Source: Myxococcaceae bacterium (GTDB taxonomy: Bacteria; Myxococcota_A; Polyangia; Polyangiales; Ga0077539). Taken from it: 64,000 nucleotides of DNA. Below are positions 1 through 7,249 of the stretch, piece by piece. The notes below the pieces were generated by a model, which ran no database searches, was not told the DNA's origin, and saw nothing but the letters and a program-made list of their open reading frames with translations. The stretch spans positions 18,490 through 82,489 of the forward strand of contig SCUS01000157.1 of NCBI GenBank assembly GCA_004297725.1, written 5' to 3'. Both the position numbers and the translations under genes were made by a program. The first letter of the stretch is position 1. Each line of letters opens with the position of its first letter.

Positions 1-1081
1 CGTCCTTCTTCGTCTGCGTGATGAACGTGTGGCGCGCGCTGTAGGCGTGCCGCGACCGCAGTCCGACCGCCACGCAGTCCTCGCGGAAGGTCCGGTTGAG
101 CGTGCTCTCGTTGCGTGGCTGGCCCCTGCGGCGCCCCCGGACAGACGGGACGATGTAGTCCTCCGGCGTCGGCGCGCGGCCCATGAACCGGGCCCACCCC
201 GTGGCGAACCACTCGACGAGGATGATCTCGAGCGCCGGATGGACCGGCGCCTCCTTCTCCGCGCCGGTCTTGGTCGGCCCCTCGACCCTCGTGACGGACT
301 TGATCGCGCGCTCGACGCACAGCCGAGTGAGCGGCGCGGCGCTCCGGTCCCAGTCGCGGAAGCGAAGCGCCGCAGACTCGCCCGGGCGCATCCCGGTGAG
401 GAAGAGGAGGGCGTAGAGAACGCGGCGGTCCTCCTCGATGCGCAGGTCCGTGAGGAGCTGTCCGACCTCTTCGCGACCGAACCATCCCTCCTTGCGCGCC
501 TTGGCGTTCTTGAATCTCTTCGGCGGGAGCTGGGCCCGCACGGGGCCAAGACGGAACGGGTTCGTCGGCAGGAGCTCCTCGATGATGGCGACGTCGAGCG
601 CGCGCTGGCAGACGTCGTAGATGCTCCGTACGGCGCTCGACCCGAGCGTGGCCCCGCGGCGCGATGGCAGGGCGACGAGGAAGGTGATGAGCGTGGCCCC
701 GTGACTGGGCTTCAGGTCTCGGACAGGAACGTCCGCCACCGGTGAGGGGGCCAGGTAGAACTCGACGCGGCTGCGGTCCTTCGCGGCAGACTCATAGGAG
801 CGGGACCCCGCGAAGCGACGGAGGAACGAGATGAACGTGGGGTTCTCCGGCACGGGGCTCGCGGGAGCCGCAGACGGCTCGGGAGCCTCCGGGTCCCAGG
901 CGCCAGCGATGTACTCGCGCACCAGCTCCGACCGCACGAGCGCGAGGTAGTTGTCGTCGATCGGGAGCCCATCAGACGGCGCCGGGACCTGCCGTTCGAA
1001 CGACCTCCCAGAGCGAAGGGTCAGACCGACGTACCAGGTGCCGCCTTTCAGCCGGACCCAGCCCTTGCGAGCGCGGCCCAT
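1..1081 (-). CDS. Tyrosine recombinase/integrase (3' end beyond window)
   Basis: Reading from the ATG complementary to 1079-1081 gives an open frame of 360 codons that runs off the left edge. The N-terminal part begins MGRARKGWVRLKGGTWYVGL, an arm/core-binding type start. The catalytic domain is recognisable: the first conserved Arg lies in GMRPGE (Arg about 232), and the second box is YSARHTF (Arg about 350), with Tyr where most family members have His. The nucleophilic Tyr would lie outside the window. It catalyses site-specific integration and excision of a mobile element. The start lies 2 bp after the stop of the excisionase-like gene, so the three genes 1619 to 1 form one operon. Family assignment is firm; activity cannot be judged because the C-terminus is missing. 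Confidence 0.9.
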   Translation of the reverse strand, partial: MGRARKGWVRLKGGTWYVGLTLRSGRSFERQVPAPSDGLPIDDNYLALVRSELVREYIAGAWDPEAPEPSAAPASPVPENPTFISFLRRFAGSRSYESAAKDRSRVEFYLAPSPVADVPVRDLKPSHGATLITFLVALPSRRGATLGSSAVRSIYDVCQRALDVAIIEELLPTNPFRLGPVRAQLPPKRFKNAKARKEGWFGREEVGQLLTDLRIEEDRRVLYALLFLTGMRPGESAALRFRDWDRSAAPLTRLCVERAIKSVTRVEGPTKTGAEKEAPVHPALEIILVEWFATGWARFMGRAPTPEDYIVPSVRGRRRGQPRNESTLNRTFREDCVAVGLRSRHAYSARHTFITQTKKD

Positions 1082-1083
1082 CG

Positions 1084-1422
1084 CTACTTCCTCCCCATGA
1101 GGCTCGCGACGGCCGCCATGGCGGCGGGCGCCCGCCGCTCCGAGGCGGAGGTGCACAGAGGGAGACCCGCGATCACCGCCCGAACGTCCGCGAGGGCGAC
1201 CCAGTTGTGCTTGCCGTCGCGGCGGTACGGGATGCGGTGCCGCTGGCACCAGTCCCGTACCGATCGAGCGTTGTCCTTTCCGAGGTAGGGCGCGAGCGCC
1301 GCCATCGCTGCCGCGCCGAGACCGAGCGAGAGGCCCCCGAGCGATTCGTCGCTGTCGGGCGAGCGCGAGGGGTCGCCGGTCGGCGGGACGATCGACCGGG
1401 ACGTCTGAGCTGCGCGTCTCAT
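1084..1422 (-). CDS. Excisionase-like small DNA-binding protein
   Basis: A 112-residue protein starting MRRAAQTS. The C-terminal half (residues about 45-95) contains LGKDNARSVRDWCQRHRIPY followed by a basic turn and WVALADVRAVIAGL. This is the pattern of winged-helix excisionase/MerR-like proteins that sit beside integrases. The ATG overlaps the upstream stop (ATGA at 1419-1422) and the stop is 2 bp before the integrase ATG, so translation is coupled. Its likely role is a recombination directionality factor or operon regulator. A longer frame opens to 1668, but the upstream part is the wrong frame of the neighbouring gene, so I chose 1422. Confidence 0.72.
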   Translation of the reverse strand: MRRAAQTSRSIVPPTGDPSRSPDSDESLGGLSLGLGAAAMAALAPYLGKDNARSVRDWCQRHRIPYRRDGKHNWVALADVRAVIAGLPLCTSASERRAPAAMAAVASLMGRK

Positions 1423-1619
1423 CGGAACGCCCCCTTGGCTGCGACCCTGCCTCGGTGGTTGAGGATCGTGACGGGTGCAGCGACCGGCGCGTTGGTCGAC
1501 CACGCCTTCGAAGTGTTGATCGTCGGCGGACTCGTCACGACGCCACGTCGAAACAACTCCGGGCCATCGAACTTGCCGTCCCGCCACAGAGCGATCATCC
1601 ACTCGCTGTCGTTCGCCAT
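1419..1619 (-). CDS. Small hypothetical protein of integrase operon
   Basis: A 66-residue protein beginning MANDSEWMIALWRDGKFDGP. I do not recognise a family. It is first in the three-gene integrase operon and ends in an ATGA overlap with the excisionase-like gene, which supports real translation. The AT-rich stretch just upstream (about 1640-1686) is the probable promoter region. It could be a small element-encoded regulator; that is inference from position only. Confidence 0.5.
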   Translation of the reverse strand: MANDSEWMIALWRDGKFDGPELFRRGVVTSPPTINTSKAWSTNAPVAAPVTILNHRGRVAAKGAFR

Positions 1620-1658
1620 GCGCCCTCGCCTTCGACGGGCAACTTACCGCAGGCACAC

Positions 1659-1684
1659 GATAGATCAAATAGGATAGATCGAAT
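1659..1684. repeat. Tandem GATAGATC direct repeat, candidate operator
   Basis: GATAGATCAAAT (1659-1670) and GATAGATCGAAT (1673-1684) are two 12-bp copies differing at one base with a 14-bp period. They lie in a local AT-rich island between the integrase operon and the upstream regulatory pair. The position fits a regulator-binding site or promoter element for the integrase operon. An attachment-site function cannot be excluded. Confidence 0.45.
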
Positions 1685-2391
1685 TATCGAGTCTTCCCTG
1701 ATTTTCGGTGTCCGCCGCGCTTCACCGATCCGTCACGCCGGGCCTCCTCCAGCTCAGCCTCAAGGCCGAGATCCTTGATGGCGCGAAGCACGTTCCCGGT
1801 GCCGCCCAACTTGAGCTCCGTACCTGTGACGGTCATGTTCCAGTTGTTGCGCACGAGCACCTCACGGAGAAGCGTGCGACGCACGGCTGCCGAGGCGAGC
1901 GCTCCGACCGCAGCGAGCGTGTTGCCGCCCTGGGGCCTCATGGCTTCGCGTTCGACGAGTTCCGCTGCGACGTCGAGCATCGCGGCCGGCGCCCACACGA
2001 TGAAATCCTCGAGGGAGACGCCGCCTTCAGACGAGTCGGTCGCGCATCCAGGACTGTCCCTGAAAAGTGCCAGCTGGTAGACGAGCTCGTCGTCGAAGGC
2101 GTTTCGACCGTCGGGAGACCGGAGCACCAGCAGCGAGGGAAGCATCTCCGCCGAGGTGTGAGGTCCCGGCGGGCCCACCACCTCGGCGATGACGACCCCA
2201 ACCTTTTCTCTCAGGTAGGTCGCGAACGCCTCGCGAGCTTTCTCTTCGGCAGGCGAAACGCTTCGCGCACCGATCGATTCATCATGCGCAGGAGGAGTCG
2301 CAGACGTGTCGAAACCGAGGGCGGAAACGCCCTGGCTGGATCGTAGCCGTCGGGTAACGTGGACCAAGGCTTCGCGCTTCGGGACCGTCAC
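1684..2391 (-). CDS. Hypothetical protein with C-terminal Fis-type HTH
   Basis: A 235-residue protein with GTG start at 2391. The N-terminal two thirds are not recognised. Residues about 183-220 (LVRNNWNMTVTGTELKL, then VLRAIKDLGLEAELEEA) match the Fis/NtrC-type helix-turn-helix found at the C-terminus of enhancer-binding proteins. No AAA+ domain is present. The start overlaps the stop of the upstream RHH-like gene (GTGA), so the two are translationally coupled and probably work together as DNA-binding regulators of the adjacent integrase module. Confidence 0.6.
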   Translation of the reverse strand: MTVPKREALVHVTRRLRSSQGVSALGFDTSATPPAHDESIGARSVSPAEEKAREAFATYLREKVGVVIAEVVGPPGPHTSAEMLPSLLVLRSPDGRNAFDDELVYQLALFRDSPGCATDSSEGGVSLEDFIVWAPAAMLDVAAELVEREAMRPQGGNTLAAVGALASAAVRRTLLREVLVRNNWNMTVTGTELKLGGTGNVLRAIKDLGLEAELEEARRDGSVKRGGHRKSGKTR

Positions 2392-2603
2392 CGCTGCTTC
2401 TCCCTCTTCTCCAACGTCGTGAGGCCCTCAAGGAGCGCCATGCGAAGCACGTCGGTTCGGGTGATGACCAGCCCAGGTCGAGCGAACCGGCCGGTCAGGA
2501 GCTCTAGCCGCTTGATGATCGTGCGATCGAGCCGGACTGCAAGCTGGATCCTCTCCGGGTCGCCGCTCACGATCTCGGGCGTGGTTGCTTTCTTCGCCGC
2601 CAT
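2388..2603 (-). CDS. Small ribbon-helix-helix-like regulator
   Basis: A 71-residue protein. The pattern RIQLAVRLDRTIIKRLELL, then RTDVLRMALLEGLTTLE, resembles a ribbon-helix-helix fold: one beta strand (IQLAVRLD) and two helices. The ATG at 2601-2603 was chosen because the longer frame to 3146 is antisense to the next gene. It overlaps the downstream Fis-HTH gene by the GTGA junction. This layout resembles small antitoxin or copy-control regulators, but no toxin is recognisable next to it. Confidence 0.6.
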   Translation of the reverse strand: MAAKKATTPEIVSGDPERIQLAVRLDRTIIKRLELLTGRFARPGLVITRTDVLRMALLEGLTTLEKREKQR

Positions 2604-2892
2604 TCCCACCACCCTACCACCCGGGATGCATCGAATACCATCACACCCCGACTCGGGCACTCCCAGGGTCGCCGGCGATGGCAGGCGCGAGTAGCGCGCT
2701 CGCTCGCGCCAGTGCGACGTCGCACGACACAGCGCGTGCAACCCATACTGGCAAAGGCGCGAGCAGCCCTTGGGAAAGATGGTGCCGCGACGGCTGGTCG
2801 ATCGACTGCGGTGAGAGCGACGCGGGGGGCACGCCATCAGGGTCGAAGCGATTCCATCGCGGAGTGTCCCGAGCTTGTGGGAGCGTGCACCG

Positions 2893-4749
2893 ATGAAGAG
2901 CGCGGCCGACGGACGGTGGGTGGCGTGGACGTTATGGACCGCGCTCTGCGTCGGCGGATGCGGGTCGACCGTCACGAGCACCGACGCCTCGGGCGTCGAT
3001 GCGATCCCATCGTCGGACCAGGGTGTGGTCGCGGTCGACGCGGGCTCACCGATCGACGCGCCCGCGCCGATGGATGTCGTCGAAGTCGAGGACGCGAGCG
3101 TGCGGGAGGACGCGGACGAGCCGCTGCCTACGGATGCCGGTGTCAACCCTGCGTCCGACCGTCCCGATGTGATGATGGCCGATGTGCCAGGCGCGGCCTG
3201 CGCTTCGGCGACGCTCGTGCGCGACGGCGACGTGCTGATGGGTCAGGCCTTCGGTGGGACGTCGTCGGTGCCGTCCTGCAACGGGTCGTTCGCGCGAGTG
3301 AGCCCCACGCGCTGGTATCGCGCGACGGTTCCTGCCGATGGCGTTCTCGAGGTCACGGTGCCCGACGGACAGGGCAGCGCGGTCGAGCTCTCCGCGCTGG
3401 AGTCGTGCGAGGCGACGACCTGTCTCGCCGGCACACGCGGAGGTCGCGAGCTCGGGCCGCTGGTGTTCCACAACGGGGCGTCGTCGGCGCGAACGGTGTT
3501 CGTTGCGGTGATCAACCTCGCTCGGGTGCCCGCGCCGCTGACGGTCGCCGTGCGCATCCGCGGCGCGTCGGCCAACTCGACCTGCGCTGCCGCCACGCCG
3601 CTCGTGGAGGGGATCACCCTGCGCGGACAGGACCTCGGGCTCTCCGCCGAGAACGCCGTGAACTGCTACGACCCCTCCGACCGGGGCGTGCCCGCGCTCT
3701 TCTACACGGTGACCGTTCCTCCGCGGACCGCCCTGCTCGCGCGCGCTCTCCGCACGTCGACCGCGGCGTCGGTCCTCTACTCCTACGTGCGACCGGCCTG
3801 CGGTGAGCCCGGCTGCCTCGCGACGGCCTTCACGCGCCTCTTCTCTTCCGGCGAGGCGATCGGCCAGTTCAACAACGCGAGCGACGCGCCGCGCTCTGTG
3901 TCCGTCGCGATCGGCAGCGCGCCGGAGTTCGCGCGGCCGGTGGTCGACGTGACGGCGACGTTTCGGGCGCTTCCCGCCAACGCCCGCTGCAACGCTCCGA
4001 TCACCCTCACATCGGGCATCGCCGCGCGCCTCGAACACCCGGAGGACGCTACCGATGCCACCCCGCGCTGCCCCGGCGCTTCCGACGTGCCGCCGAGGGC
4101 GATGTACTACGACATCGTCGTGCCCGCAGGGCAGACACTCACCGCGGGCCTCAGCTCCGCGTTGGACGGGCATTCGCCGTACGGGTTCGTTCGGCTGTTC
4201 ACCGGCTGCGGCGGCGTGTGCCTCGCCTCATCCTCCGCGGAGCTCAGCTCGTCTCGCGCCCTCTACGTCAACGCGAATCCTGTCGCGCAGCGCGTCCTCA
4301 TCGCCGCCGGCTCAGCGCGGACCGATCGCTCGCCGCCGCTCGAGCTGCGCGCGACGCTGCGCCCAACCTCGGCCAACCTGGACTGCGCGGGCGCGGTGGC
4401 CCTCAGCCCGGCATCGCCTGCGCGGGACATCGACCTCCTCGAGGCCCACGACCCCGACCCCTGCGGGGGAACGGGCGGGCCGGTGCTGTACTACGCGGTC
4501 GCGGTCCCCGCGGGCGCGACTCTCACGGTTCAAGGAGGCGTCGCGCCGGCTCGGGGTGGGCCCTCGATCAGCCTGCTCGGCGGCTGCGGTGGCGTGTGCC
4601 TGGCGCAGTCCCGACCGACCGGCGAGGCCACCTCGAGTCTCGTCTACTCGAACCGCGGCGCGGACCGATCGTTGATCGTCGCCGTCGGCACCGGGGCCTA
4701 CCCTGCGGACCCTGCCACCCCGGTCAATGTAAGCGTTCGCGTCGAGTAG
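2893..4749 (+). CDS. Secreted lipoprotein with repeated PPC-like beta domains
   Basis: A 618-residue protein from the ATG at 2893. The signal peptide ends in the lipobox VGGC, followed by an Asp/Val/Ala-rich linker (to about residue 95). The rest consists of at least four repeats of about 120 residues that start with a Cys-containing box (ACASATLV, NSTCAAATPL, NARCNAPITL, NLDCAGAVAL) and contain a Y-Y/F-x-V-x-V-P strand (for example ALFYTVTVP). These repeats resemble pre-peptidase C-terminal (PPC) domains. No catalytic domain is visible. It is a likely surface lipoprotein of unknown ligand; the earlier in-frame ATG at 2875 would put seven extra residues before the signal. Confidence 0.75.
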   Translation: MKSAADGRWVAWTLWTALCVGGCGSTVTSTDASGVDAIPSSDQGVVAVDAGSPIDAPAPMDVVEVEDASVREDADEPLPTDAGVNPASDRPDVMMADVPGAACASATLVRDGDVLMGQAFGGTSSVPSCNGSFARVSPTRWYRATVPADGVLEVTVPDGQGSAVELSALESCEATTCLAGTRGGRELGPLVFHNGASSARTVFVAVINLARVPAPLTVAVRIRGASANSTCAAATPLVEGITLRGQDLGLSAENAVNCYDPSDRGVPALFYTVTVPPRTALLARALRTSTAASVLYSYVRPACGEPGCLATAFTRLFSSGEAIGQFNNASDAPRSVSVAIGSAPEFARPVVDVTATFRALPANARCNAPITLTSGIAARLEHPEDATDATPRCPGASDVPPRAMYYDIVVPAGQTLTAGLSSALDGHSPYGFVRLFTGCGGVCLASSSAELSSSRALYVNANPVAQRVLIAAGSARTDRSPPLELRATLRPTSANLDCAGAVALSPASPARDIDLLEAHDPDPCGGTGGPVLYYAVAVPAGATLTVQGGVAPARGGPSISLLGGCGGVCLAQSRPTGEATSSLVYSNRGADRSLIVAVGTGAYPADPATPVNVSVRVE

Positions 4750-4998
4750 GTCGCGACGCGCCCGATGGGAGATGTCGTCTGCCCTCGTCCACTCGTCCGA
4801 GAACTCGGCGTGAATGCCCTCGCGCGCCCGCGCCTCGCACCGCCCCGCGTCGGCGAACTCGCCGAGGTCGAAGGGGCTCGTGAGACCGTCGAGCACGGCC
4901 TTGCCGGGGAAGAGCTCGGCCAGCGCGCGGCTCAGTCGGTAGGAGGTTCCTGCCTCAGGGCCGAGCGCCTGCGAGAAGACATCCGAGGGGTCGGTCAT
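4750..4998 (-). pseudogene. Possible 5' fragment of a lost gene
   Basis: An ATG at 4996-4998 opens a minus-strand frame whose first 83 codons (MTDPSDVFSQALGPEAG and so on) have normal protein composition. The frame then runs antisense into the 3' end of the convergent lipoprotein gene and stops only at 4312, where composition becomes Arg-rich. This suggests the start of a gene whose remainder was replaced. I recognise no family. The rest of the 4750-5086 gap shows nothing else. Confidence 0.3.
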
Positions 4999-5086
4999 CG
5001 GGCCAAAGCCTACAGGGATCCAAAGTGCTGCGCGCGATCGCCCCCGGGGCCCGCGACGACGGTCGGCGGGCGTAGCGTCCGAGACC

Positions 5087-5560
5087 ATGGTGGTCGCCAA
5101 GCAACGGCCCGAGAGCCGCGAGTTGCGCCTACGCAAGTGTCCGCGCTGCGACGTCGTCTTCGAGGTCTGCTCGTCCTGCGATTGCGGGCGCCTCTACTGC
5201 TCCGTGAGGTGCAGCACGCTGGCCGGCATCGTGGTCCACCGCGGGGCCGAAGCGCGATACCAGCGCACCGCGGCGGGGAAGCGGAATCACAACGCGCGGC
5301 AGGGCAAATACAGAAACCGAAAGCGCCTCCGGAAAGTGACTGATCCCACCGGCGCCACGTCGTTGCGGTCGGCCTACGACCCTCCCGCGAACTCCCGCGC
5401 AGCGCTCACGTCGAGCGCCGCTGGGGCCGCCGGAAGGAGTCCGCCCGATGCACCCGTTCTCTCCCATCCCCCCCGCCAACGACAACGCCCGCACGAGGAT
5501 CTCTCCCCTTCTCGCGCCGTCGAGCCGGGGACCTGTCACATCTGCCGAGGTCGTCGATGA
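5087..5560 (+). CDS. Cysteine-rich zinc-ribbon protein of element type
   Basis: A 157-residue protein with paired cysteine motifs (CPRCDVVFEVCSSCDCG, then YCSVRC) and a following basic stretch rich in Arg/Lys and Gln (YQRTAAGKRNHNARQGKYR). From memory, this Cys-cluster plus basic-helix arrangement occurs in small proteins next to transposon or integrative-element genes. The cysteines probably bind zinc and the basic part nucleic acid. Everything after about residue 85 is low in structure and overlaps the small ORF at 5448. It heads a co-directional module with the next two genes. Confidence 0.6.
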   Translation: MVVAKQRPESRELRLRKCPRCDVVFEVCSSCDCGRLYCSVRCSTLAGIVVHRGAEARYQRTAAGKRNHNARQGKYRNRKRLRKVTDPTGATSLRSAYDPPANSRAALTSSAAGAAGRSPPDAPVLSHPPRQRQRPHEDLSPSRAVEPGTCHICRGRR

Positions 5561-5618
5561 CTCCACCCCACCGGCGCGCCGACGCCTCGCGATGGCACCG
5601 CGGGAGGAGCGACCGTGA
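5448..5618 (+). CDS. Small ORF coupled to the sigma/ParB-like gene
   Basis: A 56-codon ORF beginning MHPFSPIPPANDNARTRIS. It is preceded by a good Shine-Dalgarno sequence (AAGGAG at about 5434-5439, 8 bp upstream of the ATG). Its stop overlaps the GTG start of the next gene (GTGA at 5615-5618), a classic coupling arrangement. The product is not recognised. It overlaps the 3' part of the zinc-ribbon ORF in another frame, so one of the two tails may not be translated. Confidence 0.4.
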   Translation: MHPFSPIPPANDNARTRISPLLAPSSRGPVTSAEVVDDSTPPARRRLAMAPREERP

Positions 5619-7102
5619 CCGCCCACGCCCTGGCGGTCGAGAGCCCCTGTAACAGCTGTGCGCAGCGCCCGACGTGCCGCGAGGAGTGCGCGCGGCTGGC
5701 GCCTCTGGTCTCGCGGGTGATCGGGGACGGCTGGCACCTCACGCTGTTCGAGCAGCGGCACGCCGCGAAGGCCAACGACGACGAGGACGACGCGCCCTGC
5801 GACCCCGCCGACGACGATGCGCGGCGCGCCTCGCTCCTCGCGGCGCTGCAGCGCCTGCCGTCCGACGAGCGCCAGGTGGTCGAAGCTCGCGCGGAGGGCG
5901 TGACCGTCCGCGAACTCGCGCGCCGGATGAGGCGAGCGCGCGAGACCATCGCGCGGCTGCACGCCGAGGGTCTCGCTCGCCTCCGCCTCCTCGTACACGC
6001 CCCGACCGCCGTCTCTCCGTCGACCTCGTTGTTCGCTCCGAAGGAGGATCCCGTGCCCCAGAAGAGTCCCCGCCCGCTCGACGTTGTTCCCTCCGCCGAC
6101 GACCCGACGCCGAAGGTCGCGGCCTGCATCCACAACGGCTGCAACCGTCCAGTGAGCCGCGAACCCACGACGCGACCGGAGCTTCGCCTCTACTGCGCCG
6201 CGCACCGCCGCAAGCTCACCAGGCTATCGCCCGACCAGGTGGCGGCCCTGGCGTCCGCTCGGCGCCCGAGGATCGACCCCGACGAGGCGGGCGTCGCAGA
6301 CCTCCTGCGTCTCCTGAAGGAGCATCAGGCCCTGGTCCACCCGGTCAGCCCCGCGCTCGCGGCCGCGCTCCTGCTGCGAAACCGGAAGAACCGCTCGGTG
6401 ACCGCGCGCGAGATCCAGAAGCTGGCCGGCGACATGGCGGCCGGCGCGTGGCCCGTGAACAACCAGGGCCTCGGCATCGGCGAAGACGGCCTGCTCTACG
6501 ACGGCCAGCACCGCTTGATGGCGGTCCTGCACGCCGGGGTGACGGTGAGGATGCTCGTGGTCGGCGGGCTCGACGAGGCGGCGCGCGCGACCATCGACCG
6601 GGGGCGCACCCGGAGCGTGGGCAACGTCCTCCAGATGTTCGACGGCGAGGCCCACGGGCCGAAGGTCGTACCCTGGATTCGCGCGCTCGTGTGTCTGCAC
6701 GGCCGCGCGGACAACCACCTCTCGACGCACGCTGCGCGCGAGGAGCTCGCCCGCTACCGCGCCTCCGTCGACTGGTTGCTCGCCCACGGCCCGCGCGGCC
6801 GGCCGTTCTGCATGGCGCCGGTGGTCGCGGGGCTGATCTACGCGCACCACGTCCTCGGCGCCGAGGTCGAGCCGTTCATCCGCGGCTACGCGAGCGGAGC
6901 CGGGCTCCCGGAGGGCTCTCCGGCGCTCGCCTTGCGTCGGCTCGTCGGCGAGGGCGGCGGGCCCCGCCAGCGCGAGCGGGCGCTCACGCTTAAGACCCTG
7001 ACCTGCGTGATGGCGCACGTCCGGGGTGAGACGCTGCTGCGCATCCCGCCCAACGAGGACGGCTACGACCGCCTCGTGCGCATAGAGAGCGGGCGGGCGT
7101 GA
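5615..7102 (+). CDS. Sigma-region-4-like HTH fused to ParB-like GQHR protein
   Basis: A 495-residue protein, GTG start after GGAGGAG. Residues 1-35 hold a Cys cluster (CNSCAQRPTCREEC). Residues about 75-125 (LQRLPSDERQVVEARAEG, then VRELARRMRRARETI) look like sigma-70 region 4. A second Cys/His motif (ACIHNGCNRP, then YCAAH) follows near residues 170-195. The C-terminal two thirds hold DGQHRLMAV and RATIDRGRTRSVG, the signature of ParB/nuclease-superfamily proteins seen in phages and plasmids. A strong internal RBS at 6041 could make the C-terminal part alone. The role is probably element-specific transcription and DNA maintenance; this is inference. Confidence 0.65.
   Translation: MTAHALAVESPCNSCAQRPTCREECARLAPLVSRVIGDGWHLTLFEQRHAAKANDDEDDAPCDPADDDARRASLLAALQRLPSDERQVVEARAEGVTVRELARRMRRARETIARLHAEGLARLRLLVHAPTAVSPSTSLFAPKEDPVPQKSPRPLDVVPSADDPTPKVAACIHNGCNRPVSREPTTRPELRLYCAAHRRKLTRLSPDQVAALASARRPRIDPDEAGVADLLRLLKEHQALVHPVSPALAAALLLRNRKNRSVTAREIQKLAGDMAAGAWPVNNQGLGIGEDGLLYDGQHRLMAVLHAGVTVRMLVVGGLDEAARATIDRGRTRSVGNVLQMFDGEAHGPKVVPWIRALVCLHGRADNHLSTHAAREELARYRASVDWLLAHGPRGRPFCMAPVVAGLIYAHHVLGAEVEPFIRGYASGAGLPEGSPALALRRLVGEGGGPRQRERALTLKTLTCVMAHVRGETLLRIPPNEDGYDRLVRIESGRA
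6041..6055 (+). promoter_or_regulatory. Internal Shine-Dalgarno and GTG start
   Basis: AAGGAGG at 6041-6047 lies 5 bp before an in-frame GTG (6053-6055), at the junction between the sigma-like N-terminus and the ParB-like part of the 5615 gene. Translation from here would give a protein of about 349 residues beginning VPQKSPRP. The quality of the site is unusual for the inside of a gene. Confidence 0.5.
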
Positions 7103-7249
7103 CGTCCGCGTAGCCCTCTCGCCGCCGTCGCTCTCCCCGCTCATCTCCGCCCGTCGGTCGCTCCGCTCAACTGCGGGTCCATCGGGCCGCCACCCTTCCA
7201 CGATGACTCGCGCGTTCGTCGTCGCCCACCGACGGGCCCTCGCCGCGGG

